Shown here: piece after piece, positions 27,799-37,461 of the stretch
Layout of the letters: every line of letters begins with the position of its first letter
Position numbering within the stretch: position 1 is the stretch's first letter
From: Hoeflea sp.
GTDB taxonomy: Bacteria; Pseudomonadota; Alphaproteobacteria; Rhizobiales; Rhizobiaceae
Length of the DNA: 64,000 nucleotides
Direction: 5' to 3'
Assembly (NCBI RefSeq): GCF_002733955.1
Contig: NZ_NVXQ01000001.1
Location: forward strand, 310,001-374,000
Notes under the pieces: generated by a model
What the model saw: only the letters and a program-made list of their open reading frames with translations
Database searches by the model: none
What the model was told of the DNA's origin: nothing
Translations under genes and position numbers: made by a program

Positions 27799-28320
27799 TC
27801 AGGCGGCGCCGTCGATCTCTGTATCCGGTGTCTGGCCGATTTCATCGAGCCGCTTCTGCAGGGCAAGCCGGTCGATGCTTGCCAGAGGCAGATTGGTGAA
27901 AATCGATATCCGCGCATTGAGCATCCGGTAGGCCTCGGAAAATGCCAGCCGCTTCTCTGCTTCCGAACCTTCGACCGATGCGGGATCCGGGACGCCCCAA
28001 TGGGCCGTCATTGGCTGCCCCGGCCAGACCGGGCAGGCTTCGTTTGCCGCGTTGTCGCAGACGGTAAAGACAAAATCGAACTCCGGTGCACCGGGCTCTG
28101 CAAATTCATCCCAGTTCTTCGAGCGTGCGAAGCCGGTATCGAAATTGGTGCGGCGCAGAAGATCCAGCGTGTAGGGATGGACTTCGCCCTTGGCCTGAGA
28201 GCCTGCCGAGTAGGCCTTGAACCGTCCGTTGCCAACGCGATTCATGATGGCTTCCGCCAGGATCGACCGTGCCGAGTTGCCGGTGCATAGAAACAAGACG
28301 TTGTAGATCTTATCAGTCAT
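27799..28320 (-). CDS. arsC: Arsenate reductase, low-molecular-weight phosphatase type
   Basis: A 173-residue protein of the thioredoxin-coupled ArsC / LMW-PTP fold. The P-loop C12-TGNSA-R18 in LFLCTGNSARSILAEA, the cysteines C88 and C96 in FTVCDNAANEACPVW, and the WGVPDPA loop (Asp-Pro) identify the family. It reduces arsenate to arsenite using a cysteine relay. ATG 28320 is used: the open frame upstream to 28413 runs through a predicted ArsR operator. No arsR, acr3 or arsH gene is adjacent, so it is a detached arsC; a phosphatase role is an alternative. Confidence 0.88.
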   Translation of the reverse strand: MTDKIYNVLFLCTGNSARSILAEAIMNRVGNGRFKAYSAGSQAKGEVHPYTLDLLRRTNFDTGFARSKNWDEFAEPGAPEFDFVFTVCDNAANEACPVWPGQPMTAHWGVPDPASVEGSEAEKRLAFSEAYRMLNARISIFTNLPLASIDRLALQKRLDEIGQTPDTEIDGAA

Positions 28321-28407
28321 GGTGTGCTCACCCGTCCTTGGAAATTGGGTTGCTGTGCCAGATGGCCTTGAGCGACCGCCACCCGGATTGGTGGAGTCAT
28401 TTCCATA

Positions 28408-28425
28408 TATCAAGAATAATTGATA
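28408..28425. promoter_or_regulatory. ArsR-like operator upstream of arsC
   Basis: The perfect inverted repeat TATCAA-N6-TTGATA lies 88 bases upstream of arsC in an AT-rich patch. It has the form of ArsR/SmtB-family sites. The rest of the 310-base gap (28321-28630) holds only a 9-base inverted repeat (28508-28516 with 28540-28548) and no supportable gene. Confidence 0.55.
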
Positions 28426-28630
28426 ATTGCGAGCAGTTATGACGTGGTTCTGACGCCAGGTTTGCCGTGCGACGATCCTGTTGAATGTGCGCTTGAGCTA
28501 TTTCGGGGCCGGGCAACTCGAACAGCGCATCAATCAGATTTGCCCGGCAGATCTGTGTGAAAGGTGCCAAGGGGAAGCGCCGATGGTGGAGCCAAGAAAC
28601 CCGGCAGACTCTTCACCCTTGCGTAGAGGT

Positions 28631-28936
28631 TCAGAGCCCGGCTGTTTCAACGCGCTGGAGGCATTCGGCCGGGTAATAGGGCCAATGGGCCGCGTCGCAG
28701 GAATTGACCGATTCAATGCCGGATTTGACAAGCCGCACATCGCGTTCGATCTTCGGCTTGGCGACCCGCGCGCCACGCATATTGCTATCAGCCTTTGCGG
28801 TGGACACAGGAGCAGCAAACGACATCACCGCAGGCTCGGTCGCGCCGTTCAGAAGGGACACTCCATCCGCGTCGGCCGCAATCGAGGCGGCGCCCAGGGC
28901 GAGGACAGATGCGGAGATGAGAACAATCTTTTTCAT
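28631..28936 (-). CDS. Small exported protein of unknown function
   Basis: A 101-residue protein with a clear Sec signal (MKKIVLISASVLALGAASIA) and a short, charged mature part. Its C-terminal region has two cysteines in CDAAHWPYYPAEC, likely a disulfide, around an aromatic Trp-Pro-Tyr-Tyr-Pro core. I recognise this Cys-x(n)-Trp-Pro-Tyr-x-Pro-x-x-Cys ending from small periplasmic proteins common in Rhizobiales, but no function is known. The ribosome-binding site is weak. It is divergent from the DHA2 exporter gene across 249 bases in which I see no further gene. Confidence 0.65.
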   Translation of the reverse strand: MKKIVLISASVLALGAASIAADADGVSLLNGATEPAVMSFAAPVSTAKADSNMRGARVAKPKIERDVRLVKSGIESVNSCDAAHWPYYPAECLQRVETAGL

Positions 28937-29185
28937 GCCATACTAACGCCGCACGGCTGCCTTGGTTCCCTTTCGAGCCATCTTCAATGGGCCAGCAGGG
29001 GGCGGCGCAATCGCTTTGATAGGAGCCACTGCCATACCGCTTGGGGCTTCCTTTGCAGAGGATAGGACCGCGGCGCTTCAGCCGGATCTCGGGTTTCAGA
29101 CGGTGTTCATTGCGCACCACAAAAACCTTTCCATTCAGGTCGATCAGCCCTAGGTCTGTCACCGAGAAATCGGAGCCCTGTTTCC

Positions 29186-30655
29186 ATGCCGACTGAACCG
29201 ATCGCGGAAGCCCGTCATGAACATCACGACCACCGCTGGATCGCAATGGCGGTGCTGCTGATTGCTGGATTCATGAATTTGATCGATGTCACCATCGTCA
29301 ATGTGGCGCTTCCAAGCCTCCAGTCCGGACTTGCTGCAACCAGCTCCGAGATCGAATGGGTGGTGGCCGCCTACATCATGGCCTTTGCCATCGGGCTGCT
29401 GCCCTGTGGCCGTCTGGGTGACATGATCGGCCGTCGCAGGATGTTTCTTCTCGGCGTTGCAGTTTTCACCATGGCCTCCACACTGTGTGGCGTCGCACCC
29501 GGCATCAACACACTGATTGCGGCCCGGATTCTGCAAGGTATAGGCGGGGCCATGATGGCGCCGCAGACCCTTGCCATTGCTCAAGTCATCTTTCCGCCGA
29601 AGGAGCGTGGCACTGCCTTTGCCATGTTTGGCATAACCGCCGGGCTCGCGGCAGTGTCCGGGCCGCTGATCGGTGGTCTGCTGATCAACGCCGACATCAT
29701 GGGCCTGGGCTGGAGGCCCATCTTCCTGGTCAATATTCCGGTCGGCCTGTTCGCCATCCTCGCCGGTTTGAAGTTCATTCCCGTCATGCAGGGGAACCGT
29801 GATGTCGGTATTGATCTGGGCGGCATCGCCCTGGCGACGGCTGCGTTGGTTCTGGTGGTCTTCCCGTTGATCGAAGGACGTGAACTTGGCTGGCCGGCCT
29901 GGATATTCGGGTTGCTGGTTGCCGCAGTGCCGGTCGCATGGATGTTCGTACGCTGGCAGCATCATCAGGCTGCAGCAGGGGCCCCGCAGCTCTTGCCGGT
30001 GGACCTGATGCGCAACGGCAATTTCATGGGGGGCGCTCTGGTCGCCAGCCTGTTCTTCTCGGCCGTTCCTGGGTTCTTCATGGTCTTCGCCCTGTTCCTG
30101 CAGACCGGCTACGGCCTTACGCCGCTTCAGTCGGGGCTAACGACGGTCCCGTTTTCTGCAGGAATGTTTTTCGCCTCGATGCTGTCAGGCAAAATCGCGG
30201 CGCGGTGGCAGCGCCCGCGAATTTTTATCGGCTCGATCATGTTGTGCGTCGCCATGACGTGGTTGCAATGGCTTATCCGCGCTACGGCCGCTGAAGTGGA
30301 TACCTTGGCATTCCTGCTCCCGCTTCTGATCGCAGGACTTGGCCTTGGAACTGCGGTGTCCCCGCTGTTCCAGCTGGTTCTGTCGAATGTGCCGCAACGA
30401 GATGCCGGTTCCGCGGCCGGCGGCATGCAGTCTTTTCAGCAGGTTGGCGGAGCGCTGGGGGTGGCGGTCATGGGGCAGTTGTTTTTCAGCCAGCTCCTGC
30501 AGCGCGGCGGGCCGCAGGCCGCTGGCCCGGACTATGCAGCCTCTCTGGATACCGCCGTCTACTACCCGATTTTTGCCTTTGCCCTGACGGCGCTGGCTGT
30601 CCTTTTGCTCAAGTCGCAATCCGCGGTAGCCGGGCCGGTGCAGGCTGGCCGGTAG
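29186..30655 (+). CDS. MFS drug exporter, DHA2 family (EmrB/QacA type)
   Basis: A 489-residue inner-membrane protein with about 14 predicted membrane segments. Helix 1 holds FMNLIDVTIVNVALPSLQ (the DHA2 motif with Asp), the loop 2-3 motif A reads GRLGDMIGRRRMFLLG, and motif C-like GITAGLAAVSGPLIGGLL lies in helix 5. Members use the proton gradient to expel drugs, dyes or metabolites. There is no membrane-fusion partner (EmrA) nearby, so it is likely a stand-alone exporter. The cargo is unknown. Confidence 0.9.
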   Translation: MPTEPIAEARHEHHDHRWIAMAVLLIAGFMNLIDVTIVNVALPSLQSGLAATSSEIEWVVAAYIMAFAIGLLPCGRLGDMIGRRRMFLLGVAVFTMASTLCGVAPGINTLIAARILQGIGGAMMAPQTLAIAQVIFPPKERGTAFAMFGITAGLAAVSGPLIGGLLINADIMGLGWRPIFLVNIPVGLFAILAGLKFIPVMQGNRDVGIDLGGIALATAALVLVVFPLIEGRELGWPAWIFGLLVAAVPVAWMFVRWQHHQAAAGAPQLLPVDLMRNGNFMGGALVASLFFSAVPGFFMVFALFLQTGYGLTPLQSGLTTVPFSAGMFFASMLSGKIAARWQRPRIFIGSIMLCVAMTWLQWLIRATAAEVDTLAFLLPLLIAGLGLGTAVSPLFQLVLSNVPQRDAGSAAGGMQSFQQVGGALGVAVMGQLFFSQLLQRGGPQAAGPDYAASLDTAVYYPIFAFALTALAVLLLKSQSAVAGPVQAGR

Positions 30656-30811
30656 AACATTGCCGAATTAACGCCAAAGCAACTTTCTTGCTTGGCCCCG
30701 TTTCATCTTGCGCAATTGTGCTTTATGAGAAGCTAAAAGCTGTGGCTGGGTCTGTACCCGCGCACGGCGCCCGCTTCAGCGGGCCTAAACACAAAGTCCG
30801 AAAGATCCGAA

Positions 30812-32905
30812 ATGACAGACCATGAGACCATCCAGCCGGCAATAGCCCGGGCTCTGGAAAAACGCGGCTATGATAAGCTCACCCAGGTGCAGCAGGCCGT
30901 GCTTGCGCCCGAGCTGCGCGATGCCGACCTTCTGGTGTCGGCCCAGACCGGATCGGGAAAGACCGTAGCCTTCGGTATCTCGCTTGCACCGACGCTGCTG
31001 GGTGACGAAGAGACCTTGCCGCATGCCGAGGCCCCGTTGGCGCTGTGCATTGCACCGACCCGCGAACTCGCGCTGCAGGTCGAGCGCGAACTGGCCTGGC
31101 TCTATGGCGAAGCCGGCGCCCGCATCGCCACCTGCGTTGGCGGCATGAACATGACGACCGAGCGCCAGACATTGAGGCGCGGTGCGCACATCGTTGTGGG
31201 AACACCCGGCCGCTTGCGCGACCACATTGATCGCGGCTCGCTTGATCTTTCCGCAATGCGTGCGGTGGTGCTTGATGAAGCCGATGAAATGCTTGATCTC
31301 GGCTTCCGTGATGACCTGCAGTTCATTCTCGATGCCGCGCCCGAACAGCGCCGCACGTTGATGTTCTCGGCAACCGTACCGTCGGGCATCGCCAATCTGG
31401 CCAAGCGCTACCAGAACAAGGCAGTCCGCGTCTCCACCGCGGGCGAGCAGAAGCAGCATCTCGATATCGAATACCGGGCGCTGACCGTGGCGCCGAATGA
31501 CCGAGAGAATGCGGTCATCAACGTGCTGCGCTATTATGATGCCAAGAACGCCATCGTATTCTGCTCCACCCGCGCCACCGTCAATCATCTGACGGCGCGC
31601 TTTTCCAACCGTGGTTTTTCGGTCGTCGCCCTGTCGGGCGAGTTGAGCCAGAACGAGCGCACCCACGCGCTTCAGGCCTTGCGCGATGGCCGGGCCAAGG
31701 TCTGCGTCGCGACCGATGTTGCCGCCCGCGGCCTCGATCTGCCTGATCTTGAGCTGGTGGTTCATGCTGATCTGCCCAAGAACCAGGAAGGCCTGTTGCA
31801 CCGCTCGGGCCGCACCGGCCGTGCCGGGCGCAAGGGTGTGTCTGCGCTGATCGTGCCTTACAATGCTCGCCGCCGTACCGAGCGCCTCTTGAATGACGCC
31901 CGCATCACCGCCACCTGGGCCCGTCCGCCATCGGCTGACGAGATCCTGGCACGCGATGACGAGCGTCTGATGGCGGACCCTTCCTTTGAAGCGGACATCG
32001 CCGAAGATGAAGCCACGATGGTTGCAACTCTTCTTGAGAAGCACGGCGCCGAAAAGGTTGCCGCAGCCCTGATGCGCATGCACCGCGCCGGCCGCTCCTC
32101 GCCGGAAGAGTTGAATGATGCCGGGCCGGTTTCGGCTCCCGGCGGAACCTATGCCGAGCGTGCCCCCCGCGGCGAGCATGTCCCGATCAAGGACGCGGTC
32201 TGGTTCTCCCTGTCGCTGGGACGCAAGCAGTCGGCCGAGCCGCGCTGGCTGCTGCCGATGATTTGCCGCGCCGGCGATATCACCAAGACCGACATTGGCC
32301 AGATCAAGATCCACGATCTTGAAACCTTTGTTGAAATCTCGGGTGCTGCCGCCAAGAGGTTCGAGGCGTCCATCGGTCCAACCGGCAAGATCGAGAAGAA
32401 TGTCACGGTCACGCGTCTCGACGGTGTGCCGGCCATGCCGGCCCGTTCGCCGCGACCGCCACGGGGCAGGGACGGTGATTTCACACCTTCCGGCAATAAT
32501 GACCGCGGTTCGCGTGGCGACGACGATTTCCGTTCGCGGGAAAAGCCGAAGCCCGATTACGCCAAGAAGCGTCCGTTCACCGGCGGCAAGAAGCGCGATG
32601 ATCGCCCGCCGCGCGACAATCCCTATGCCGATCGCAAGCCCTCAGTGCGTGATGACATTCCAGCCGGTGCAAAGCCGGGTGTGTGGCCCTATGACGATGT
32701 GGCCCCTGCAGCCAAGGACGCTCCATCGCGGGCCCCTGCCAAGGACAAGAAGCCCAAGCGCGACAAGGCCGACTTCAAACCCGGGTCCAAGGCAGCGGCA
32801 AAACCTGCCAAGCCCCACCGCAAAGGCCCGCCAGCAGACCCGGCCAAGGCCGGGCCACCAGCTGATGGCGGCAAGGGCGGCCTGAAGCGCAAGCCAAAGT
32901 CCTGA
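30812..32905 (+). CDS. DEAD-box ATP-dependent RNA helicase with DbpA-type RNA-binding domain and basic tail
   Basis: A 697-residue helicase. Core motifs in order: AQTGSGKT (44-51), PTRELALQ, GTPGRL, VLDEADEML (about 151-159), FSAT (about 188), STRATVNHLTARF, TDVAARGLDL and HRSGRTGRAGRKG. A DbpA/CsdA-like RNA-binding domain follows (about 470-530, LLPMICRAGDITKTDIGQI). The last 160 residues are a disordered Arg/Lys/Pro/Asp-rich tail. It is similar in plan to CsdA/DeaD helicases acting in ribosome assembly, cold response or mRNA decay. A strong hairpin terminator follows. Single-gene unit. Confidence 0.93.
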   Translation: MTDHETIQPAIARALEKRGYDKLTQVQQAVLAPELRDADLLVSAQTGSGKTVAFGISLAPTLLGDEETLPHAEAPLALCIAPTRELALQVERELAWLYGEAGARIATCVGGMNMTTERQTLRRGAHIVVGTPGRLRDHIDRGSLDLSAMRAVVLDEADEMLDLGFRDDLQFILDAAPEQRRTLMFSATVPSGIANLAKRYQNKAVRVSTAGEQKQHLDIEYRALTVAPNDRENAVINVLRYYDAKNAIVFCSTRATVNHLTARFSNRGFSVVALSGELSQNERTHALQALRDGRAKVCVATDVAARGLDLPDLELVVHADLPKNQEGLLHRSGRTGRAGRKGVSALIVPYNARRRTERLLNDARITATWARPPSADEILARDDERLMADPSFEADIAEDEATMVATLLEKHGAEKVAAALMRMHRAGRSSPEELNDAGPVSAPGGTYAERAPRGEHVPIKDAVWFSLSLGRKQSAEPRWLLPMICRAGDITKTDIGQIKIHDLETFVEISGAAAKRFEASIGPTGKIEKNVTVTRLDGVPAMPARSPRPPRGRDGDFTPSGNNDRGSRGDDDFRSREKPKPDYAKKRPFTGGKKRDDRPPRDNPYADRKPSVRDDIPAGAKPGVWPYDDVAPAAKDAPSRAPAKDKKPKRDKADFKPGSKAAAKPAKPHRKGPPADPAKAGPPADGGKGGLKRKPKS

Positions 32906-32951
32906 TCCCGGCGGCGTACATGAGCTGATGTGAACGCATCGATGTAGAAAC

Positions 32952-32995
32952 CGGCGCTGAAGCTGTCTTTGACAGTCTCAGCGCCGTTTGCTTTG
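32952..32995 (+). terminator. Terminator of the helicase gene
   Basis: CGGCGCTGA (32952-32960) pairs with TCAGCGCCG (32978-32986), with an inner CTGTC/GACAG stem, followed by TTTGCTTTG. It lies 47 bases after the stop codon. Confidence 0.8.
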
Positions 32996-33387
32996 TATGG
33001 CGGCGCAAGGAGCAGCCGGGCTCTGCCGACGGGCGCCTCGCATCTGCAAATGCTCACCCAGGCAAGTGGTTTGCGTATGTTGTACAGTCGTCCAGGCTAT
33101 ATTTGCAGTTGAAACGCCGGTTTTTGCGGGCTTTTTTCCGGCATACCGCTGTATTCTGCCGCGGTTTGTTTTCCCATTCTTAACGAAAGCATGTTTAAGG
33201 TTTCGGCTTGGGAAGGGGCTTTGCCCATGCATGATGCATTTCCCATCGCGGGGTTGCTCCGCATCGGCACATGCAAGCTTTGGATAAGGTGCCGCGTTAT
33301 ATACTATTCAACCGGTCCGGCCGGGACCGCAGACGAAAGGCGTTGATACGCCTTGTCGCGGTAAGGCTAACTTGACGCGAGGACAAG
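32996..33387. other. Intergenic region without a supportable gene
   Basis: Roughly 390 bases upstream of cheW. It has an AT-rich segment with several T runs near 33121-33145, a short CGGTCC/GGGACCG hairpin at 33312-33329 and an AAGGCG/CGCCTT hairpin at 33338-33354 in what would be the cheW leader. Open frames on either strand look like noise. Confidence 0.5.
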
Positions 33388-33855
33388 ATGAACGAGACAC
33401 AAACCGGCAATAAGACCTCAGGTCTTGAAATTATTTCGTTTTTCCTCGGCGAGCAGGTGTTCAGTGTGAACATCATGTCGGTCAGGGAAATTCGCGGCTG
33501 GGCGCCTGCCACGCCGCTGGCCCACGCGCCGAGCCATGTTCTGGGTGTGATCAACCTGCGCGGAACGGTCATCCCGGTCATCGACATGGCGCTGCGGCTT
33601 GGCCTTGAAGCCATCGATCCAACCGAACGCTCGGCCATCATCGTCGCCAGCATCCGCGGCCAGCTGGTCGGCCTTCTGGTCGACAATGTGTCCGACATGG
33701 TCACGGTCAGCGAAGATGAAATCCAGTCGGTGCCTGAAGTCGGCGCCACCGAAGTGCAGCGCATGACGACTTCTATCATCGCCAAGGACAAGCAGATGAT
33801 CTCTCATCTCGATCTTGATTCCCTGCTTGATGAAGAAGGCGAACTCGCCGCCTGA
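33388..33855 (+). CDS. cheW: CheW chemotaxis coupling protein (orphan)
   Basis: A 155-residue CheW: FFLGEQVFSVNIMSVREIRG, HAPSHVLGVINLRGTVIPVI with the conserved NLRG(T/S) loop, and GLLVDNVSDMVTV. It forms the bridge between methyl-accepting chemoreceptors and the CheA kinase. No cheA, cheY or receptor gene is nearby, so it is separated from the main che operon, as is usual for rhizobial CheW paralogues. It has its own terminator (33904-33945). The long leader with two small hairpins may affect expression. Confidence 0.92.
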   Translation: MNETQTGNKTSGLEIISFFLGEQVFSVNIMSVREIRGWAPATPLAHAPSHVLGVINLRGTVIPVIDMALRLGLEAIDPTERSAIIVASIRGQLVGLLVDNVSDMVTVSEDEIQSVPEVGATEVQRMTTSIIAKDKQMISHLDLDSLLDEEGELAA

Positions 33856-33903
33856 CATCTGTCAGACGGTCGGCTTCCAGCACTTCTCAATGCTTCTTTT
33901 TCG

Positions 33904-33945
33904 AACGGGCGCTTCGGGTCAATCCGCAGCGTCCGTTTTCATGTT
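33904..33945 (+). terminator. Terminator of cheW
   Basis: AACGGGCGCT (33904-33913) pairs with AGCGTCCGTT (33928-33937; one G-U pair), followed by TTC and ATGTTTTT. It starts 49 bases after the stop codon. Confidence 0.75.
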
Positions 33946-34101
33946 TTTCTGAGCCCGGCGCCGCCATTTGTGACGCCTCATCGTTTATGAGCATATTACG
34001 ATTGGTTTTTGGATGCGCTGCATCATGAGCTGTGGACATGGTCTCTCAGGCCATGCATGCTGCCCCGTGCCGAAAGGCCGCCCGATCAACGGATAACTCA
34101 C

Positions 34102-37100
34102 ATGTCGATTCTGGCAAGCGTCCACCATCTGACCCATTACAAATACGACCGTCCGGTCACACTCGGCCCGCAGGTCATACGGCTCAGGCCGGCGCCGCAC
34201 AGCCGCACGCGGGTGGTGTCCCACTCGCTCAAGGTCAGCCCGGAAAAGCACTTCGTCAATTATCAGCAGGACCCCTACGGCAACTGGCTGGCGCGCTACG
34301 TGTTTCCCGACCCGGTGATGGAATTCAAGATCGAGGTCGACCTGGTCGCTGACATGACGGTCTACAATCCGTTTGATTTCTTCGTCGAGGAATCAGCTGA
34401 GAAATGGCCGTTCAGCTACCCCGAGGAGATCGCCCCCGACCTGGTGATCTACAAGTCGCCGGAGCCCGCAGGGCCGCGGCTGCAGGCCTTCATGGACAGC
34501 ATACCGCGCGATGAAACCGGCACCGTCGATTTCGTTGTCGGCCTCAATGCCCGTCTGGCCAACGAGATTGGTTACGTTATCCGCATGGAGCCCGGCGTCC
34601 AGACGCCGGAGGAAACCTTCGAGACCGGCAAGGGCTCCTGCCGTGACACCAGCTGGCTGCTGGTGCAGGTCCTCAGGCACCTTGGTTTCGCCGCGCGCTT
34701 CGTGTCAGGCTACCTGATCCAGCTCAAGCCCGATCTGGTGGCACTTGATGGCCCCGCCGGCACCGATCATGATTTTACCGATCTGCATGCCTGGGCCGAG
34801 GTCTATCTTCCCGGCGCCGGCTGGATCGGTCTCGACCCGACATCCGGGCTGCTCACCGGCGAGAGCCATATTCCGCTGGCCGCAACCCCGCATTACCGCA
34901 ATGCGGCACCGATTTCCGGGCTCGCCAGCTATGCCGAGGTCGATTTCGCCTTCGACATGCGCGTCGACCGGATGGCCGAGCATCCCCGCATCACCAAGCC
35001 TTTCAACGAGGAATCCTGGGCCGCACTCGATGCGCTCGGGCAGGACATCGACGCAAAGCTCGAGGCTGGCGATGTCCGGCTGACGATGGGCGGCGAACCG
35101 ACCTTCGTCTCGATCGATGATTTCGAGAGCGAGGAATGGAACACCGCAGCCGTCGGGCCACAAAAACGCGAGGCTGCCGACAAGCTGATCCGCAGGCTGC
35201 GCAACCGCTTCGCGCCGGGCGGCTTCCTGCATTACGGGCAGGGCAAGTGGTATCCCGGTGAAACACTGCCGCGCTGGACCTTTTCGCTCTATTGGCGCCG
35301 CGACGGCAAGCCGATCTGGAACAATCCCGAACTCATTGCAGACGAGGGCAAGGATACCGGGCAGGCCACGCCCGAAACTGCGAAGCAGCTTCTGGCCGGC
35401 ATTGCCGACAATCTCGGCATTGCCGATGATCATGTCGTCCCGGCCTATGAGGACCCGGCGGAATGGATCGTCAAGGAAGGCAATCTTCCCGACAACGTCA
35501 CGCCCGAAAACTCCAAGCTTGAAGATGCCGAGGAGCGTCATCGCATCGCCACCGTGTTTTCCCGCGGTCTGGCAACGCCATCGGGTTTCGTGCTGCCGGT
35601 GCAGCGCTGGCAGTCGAAGGCGGCCGGGCACGGCTGGCGCTCGGAGAAATGGAAAACCCGTCGCGGCCATGTCTTCCTGGTTCCCGGCGACAGCCCTGTC
35701 GGCTATCGCCTGCCGCTCGGCTCGCTGCCGCATGTGCCGGCCTCGTCCTATCCCTTTGTCAATCCCTCCGATCCGACGGATCCCAAGGGCGACCTGCCGG
35801 ATCCGGCGACCAAGGCGCTCAAGGATGCACTGGCCGATTCCCGTGCAGCCGATGCCGCATCTCAGCCGCGCGCCCAGTTTACTGCCGCCGAGGCGACCCA
35901 GCAGCAGGTCGAACAGACCATCAGCGATCTCGACGGTGCGGTTCGCACCGCAATTTCCGTTGAACCGCGCGACGGCCGCCTGTGCGTGTTCATGCCGCCG
36001 GTCGAAAAGGTGGAGGACTATCTCGAACTGGTCTCCGCGGCCGAAGTCGCAGCCGACCGGCTCGGCCTCAAGGTCCACATCGAGGGTTACGGGCCGCCGC
36101 ATGATCCGCGCCTCAACGTCATCCGGGTGGCACCCGATCCAGGCGTCATCGAAGTCAATGTCCACCCGGCAGCCAGCTGGGAGGAATGCAAGGCCATCAC
36201 CGAAGGGGTTTACGAAGAGGCGCGCCAGACCCGTCTCGGCGCCGACAAGTTCATGATCGATGGGCGCCACACCGGCACCGGCGGCGGCAATCACGTGGTC
36301 GTCGGCGGCGCAACACCGCTCGACAGCCCATTCCTCAGGCGTCCCGACCTGCTCGCCAGCCTGATCCTGCACTGGCAGCGCCACCCAAGCCTGTCCTATC
36401 TGTTTTCGGGCCTGTTCATCGGTCCCACCAGCCAGGCGCCACGCATCGATGAAGCCCGCCATGACGGGCTCTACGAGCTCGAAATGGCGCTCGAGCAGAT
36501 CCCCCATCCTGAAGCCGGGACGCCGCCGCTGCCATGGCTCGTCGACCGGCTTCTGCGCAACCTGCTGACCGACGTGACCGGCAACACCCACCGCGCCGAA
36601 ATCTGCATCGACAAGCTCTACTCGCCCGACGGGCCGACGGGCCGCCTCGGCCTGGTCGAGTTCCGCGGCTTCGAAATGCCGCCCGAACCGCGCATGAGCC
36701 TGGCCCAGCAGGTGCTGATCCGCGCCCTCATCGCCCGCTTCTGGCAAAACCCGGCCAAGGGGCGCTTCACCCGCTGGGGCACGGCGCTCAACGACCGTTT
36801 CATGCTGCCGCATTTCATCTGGGAGGATTTCCTCGACGTCTTGCGCGACCTGCGCGATCACGGCTTCGACCTGCGCTCGGAATGGTACGAAGCCCAGGCC
36901 GAGTTCCGCTTTCCGTTCTGCGGTGAGGTCACCTATGAAGGCGTTCGCCTCGAACTGCGCCAGGCGCTCGAGCCCTGGCACGTGCTCGGCGAGACCGGAG
37001 CCATCGGCGGCACCGTGCGCTACACCGACAGTTCGGTCGAACGGCTCCAGGTCAAGCTCGAAACCGCGGATCCGTCACGCTACATGGTAACCTGCAACGG

Positions 37101-37458
37101 CCGCCCGGTGCCGCTGGCCGCCACCGGCAAGGCCGGAGCCTCCGTTGGTGCAGTCCGCTACAAGGCTTGGCAACCGGCCCTGGCGCTGCATCCGGTTCTG
37201 CCGGTCGATGCACCGCTGACCTTCGATGTTTTCGACACGTGGTCCGGCAAGCCGCTCGGCGGGTGTGTCTACCACGTCGCCCATCCCGGCGGCCGCAGCT
37301 ACGATACGTTCCCGGTCAATGGCAATGAGGCCGAGGCGCGGCGGCTGGCCCGGTTCGAGCATCGCGGCCACACACCCGGAGCCGGCATGCCCACGCCCGA
37401 GACGCCGCACCCGGAATTTCCCTTCACCCTCGACTTGCGTCGCAAGCCGGGGATCTGA
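34102..37458 (+). CDS. Transglutaminase-like protein fused to DUF2126 putative amidoligase
   Basis: An 1118-residue cytoplasmic protein. The N-terminal bacterial transglutaminase-like beta domain (about 1-100) starts [20 protein letters not shown]. The papain-like transglutaminase core has catalytic C180 ([10 protein letters not shown]), H229 ([12 protein letters not shown]) and D245 (GLDPTSG). The remaining 800 residues are DUF2126, described as a putative amidoligase related to glutamine synthetase-like folds, with [17 protein letters not shown] and [15 protein letters not shown] 34102 is the start that fits the domain; an upstream open extension to 34009 adds nothing. The downstream gene starts 3 bases after the stop. 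Predicted (Iyer, Aravind and colleagues, 2009) to take part in peptide synthesis or protein modification; no reaction is established. Confidence 0.9.
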   Translation: MSILASVHHLTHYKYDRPVTLGPQVIRLRPAPHSRTRVVSHSLKVSPEKHFVNYQQDPYGNWLARYVFPDPVMEFKIEVDLVADMTVYNPFDFFVEESAEKWPFSYPEEIAPDLVIYKSPEPAGPRLQAFMDSIPRDETGTVDFVVGLNARLANEIGYVIRMEPGVQTPEETFETGKGSCRDTSWLLVQVLRHLGFAARFVSGYLIQLKPDLVALDGPAGTDHDFTDLHAWAEVYLPGAGWIGLDPTSGLLTGESHIPLAATPHYRNAAPISGLASYAEVDFAFDMRVDRMAEHPRITKPFNEESWAALDALGQDIDAKLEAGDVRLTMGGEPTFVSIDDFESEEWNTAAVGPQKREAADKLIRRLRNRFAPGGFLHYGQGKWYPGETLPRWTFSLYWRRDGKPIWNNPELIADEGKDTGQATPETAKQLLAGIADNLGIADDHVVPAYEDPAEWIVKEGNLPDNVTPENSKLEDAEERHRIATVFSRGLATPSGFVLPVQRWQSKAAGHGWRSEKWKTRRGHVFLVPGDSPVGYRLPLGSLPHVPASSYPFVNPSDPTDPKGDLPDPATKALKDALADSRAADAASQPRAQFTAAEATQQQVEQTISDLDGAVRTAISVEPRDGRLCVFMPPVEKVEDYLELVSAAEVAADRLGLKVHIEGYGPPHDPRLNVIRVAPDPGVIEVNVHPAASWEECKAITEGVYEEARQTRLGADKFMIDGRHTGTGGGNHVVVGGATPLDSPFLRRPDLLASLILHWQRHPSLSYLFSGLFIGPTSQAPRIDEARHDGLYELEMALEQIPHPEAGTPPLPWLVDRLLRNLLTDVTGNTHRAEICIDKLYSPDGPTGRLGLVEFRGFEMPPEPRMSLAQQVLIRALIARFWQNPAKGRFTRWGTALNDRFMLPHFIWEDFLDVLRDLRDHGFDLRSEWYEAQAEFRFPFCGEVTYEGVRLELRQALEPWHVLGETGAIGGTVRYTDSSVERLQVKLETADPSRYMVTCNGRPVPLAATGKAGASVGAVRYKAWQPALALHPVLPVDAPLTFDVFDTWSGKPLGGCVYHVAHPGGRSYDTFPVNGNEAEARRLARFEHRGHTPGAGMPTPETPHPEFPFTLDLRRKPGI

Positions 37459-37461
37459 TCG

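Noticed and set aside
28788-29246. A minus-strand frame with a plausible stretch (LGLIDLNGKVFVVRNEHRLK) upstream of the small exported protein
   Set aside because: There is no convincing start or domain, and it overlaps the exported-protein gene in another frame; the gap is better explained as a divergent promoter region.
30785-32314. A 509-codon open frame antisense to the DEAD-box helicase
   Set aside because: The plus strand carries every helicase motif in order; the antisense product has no recognisable features.
32978-33232. An 84-codon minus-strand frame between the helicase and cheW genes
   Set aside because: Composition is random-like, there is no ribosome-binding site and it runs into the helicase terminator.
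34705-36981. A 758-codon open frame on the minus strand opposite the transglutaminase-DUF2126 gene
   Set aside because: It is antisense to a gene with intact catalytic motifs and reads as His/Arg/Gly-rich sequence without domain features; it follows from high-GC codon bias.
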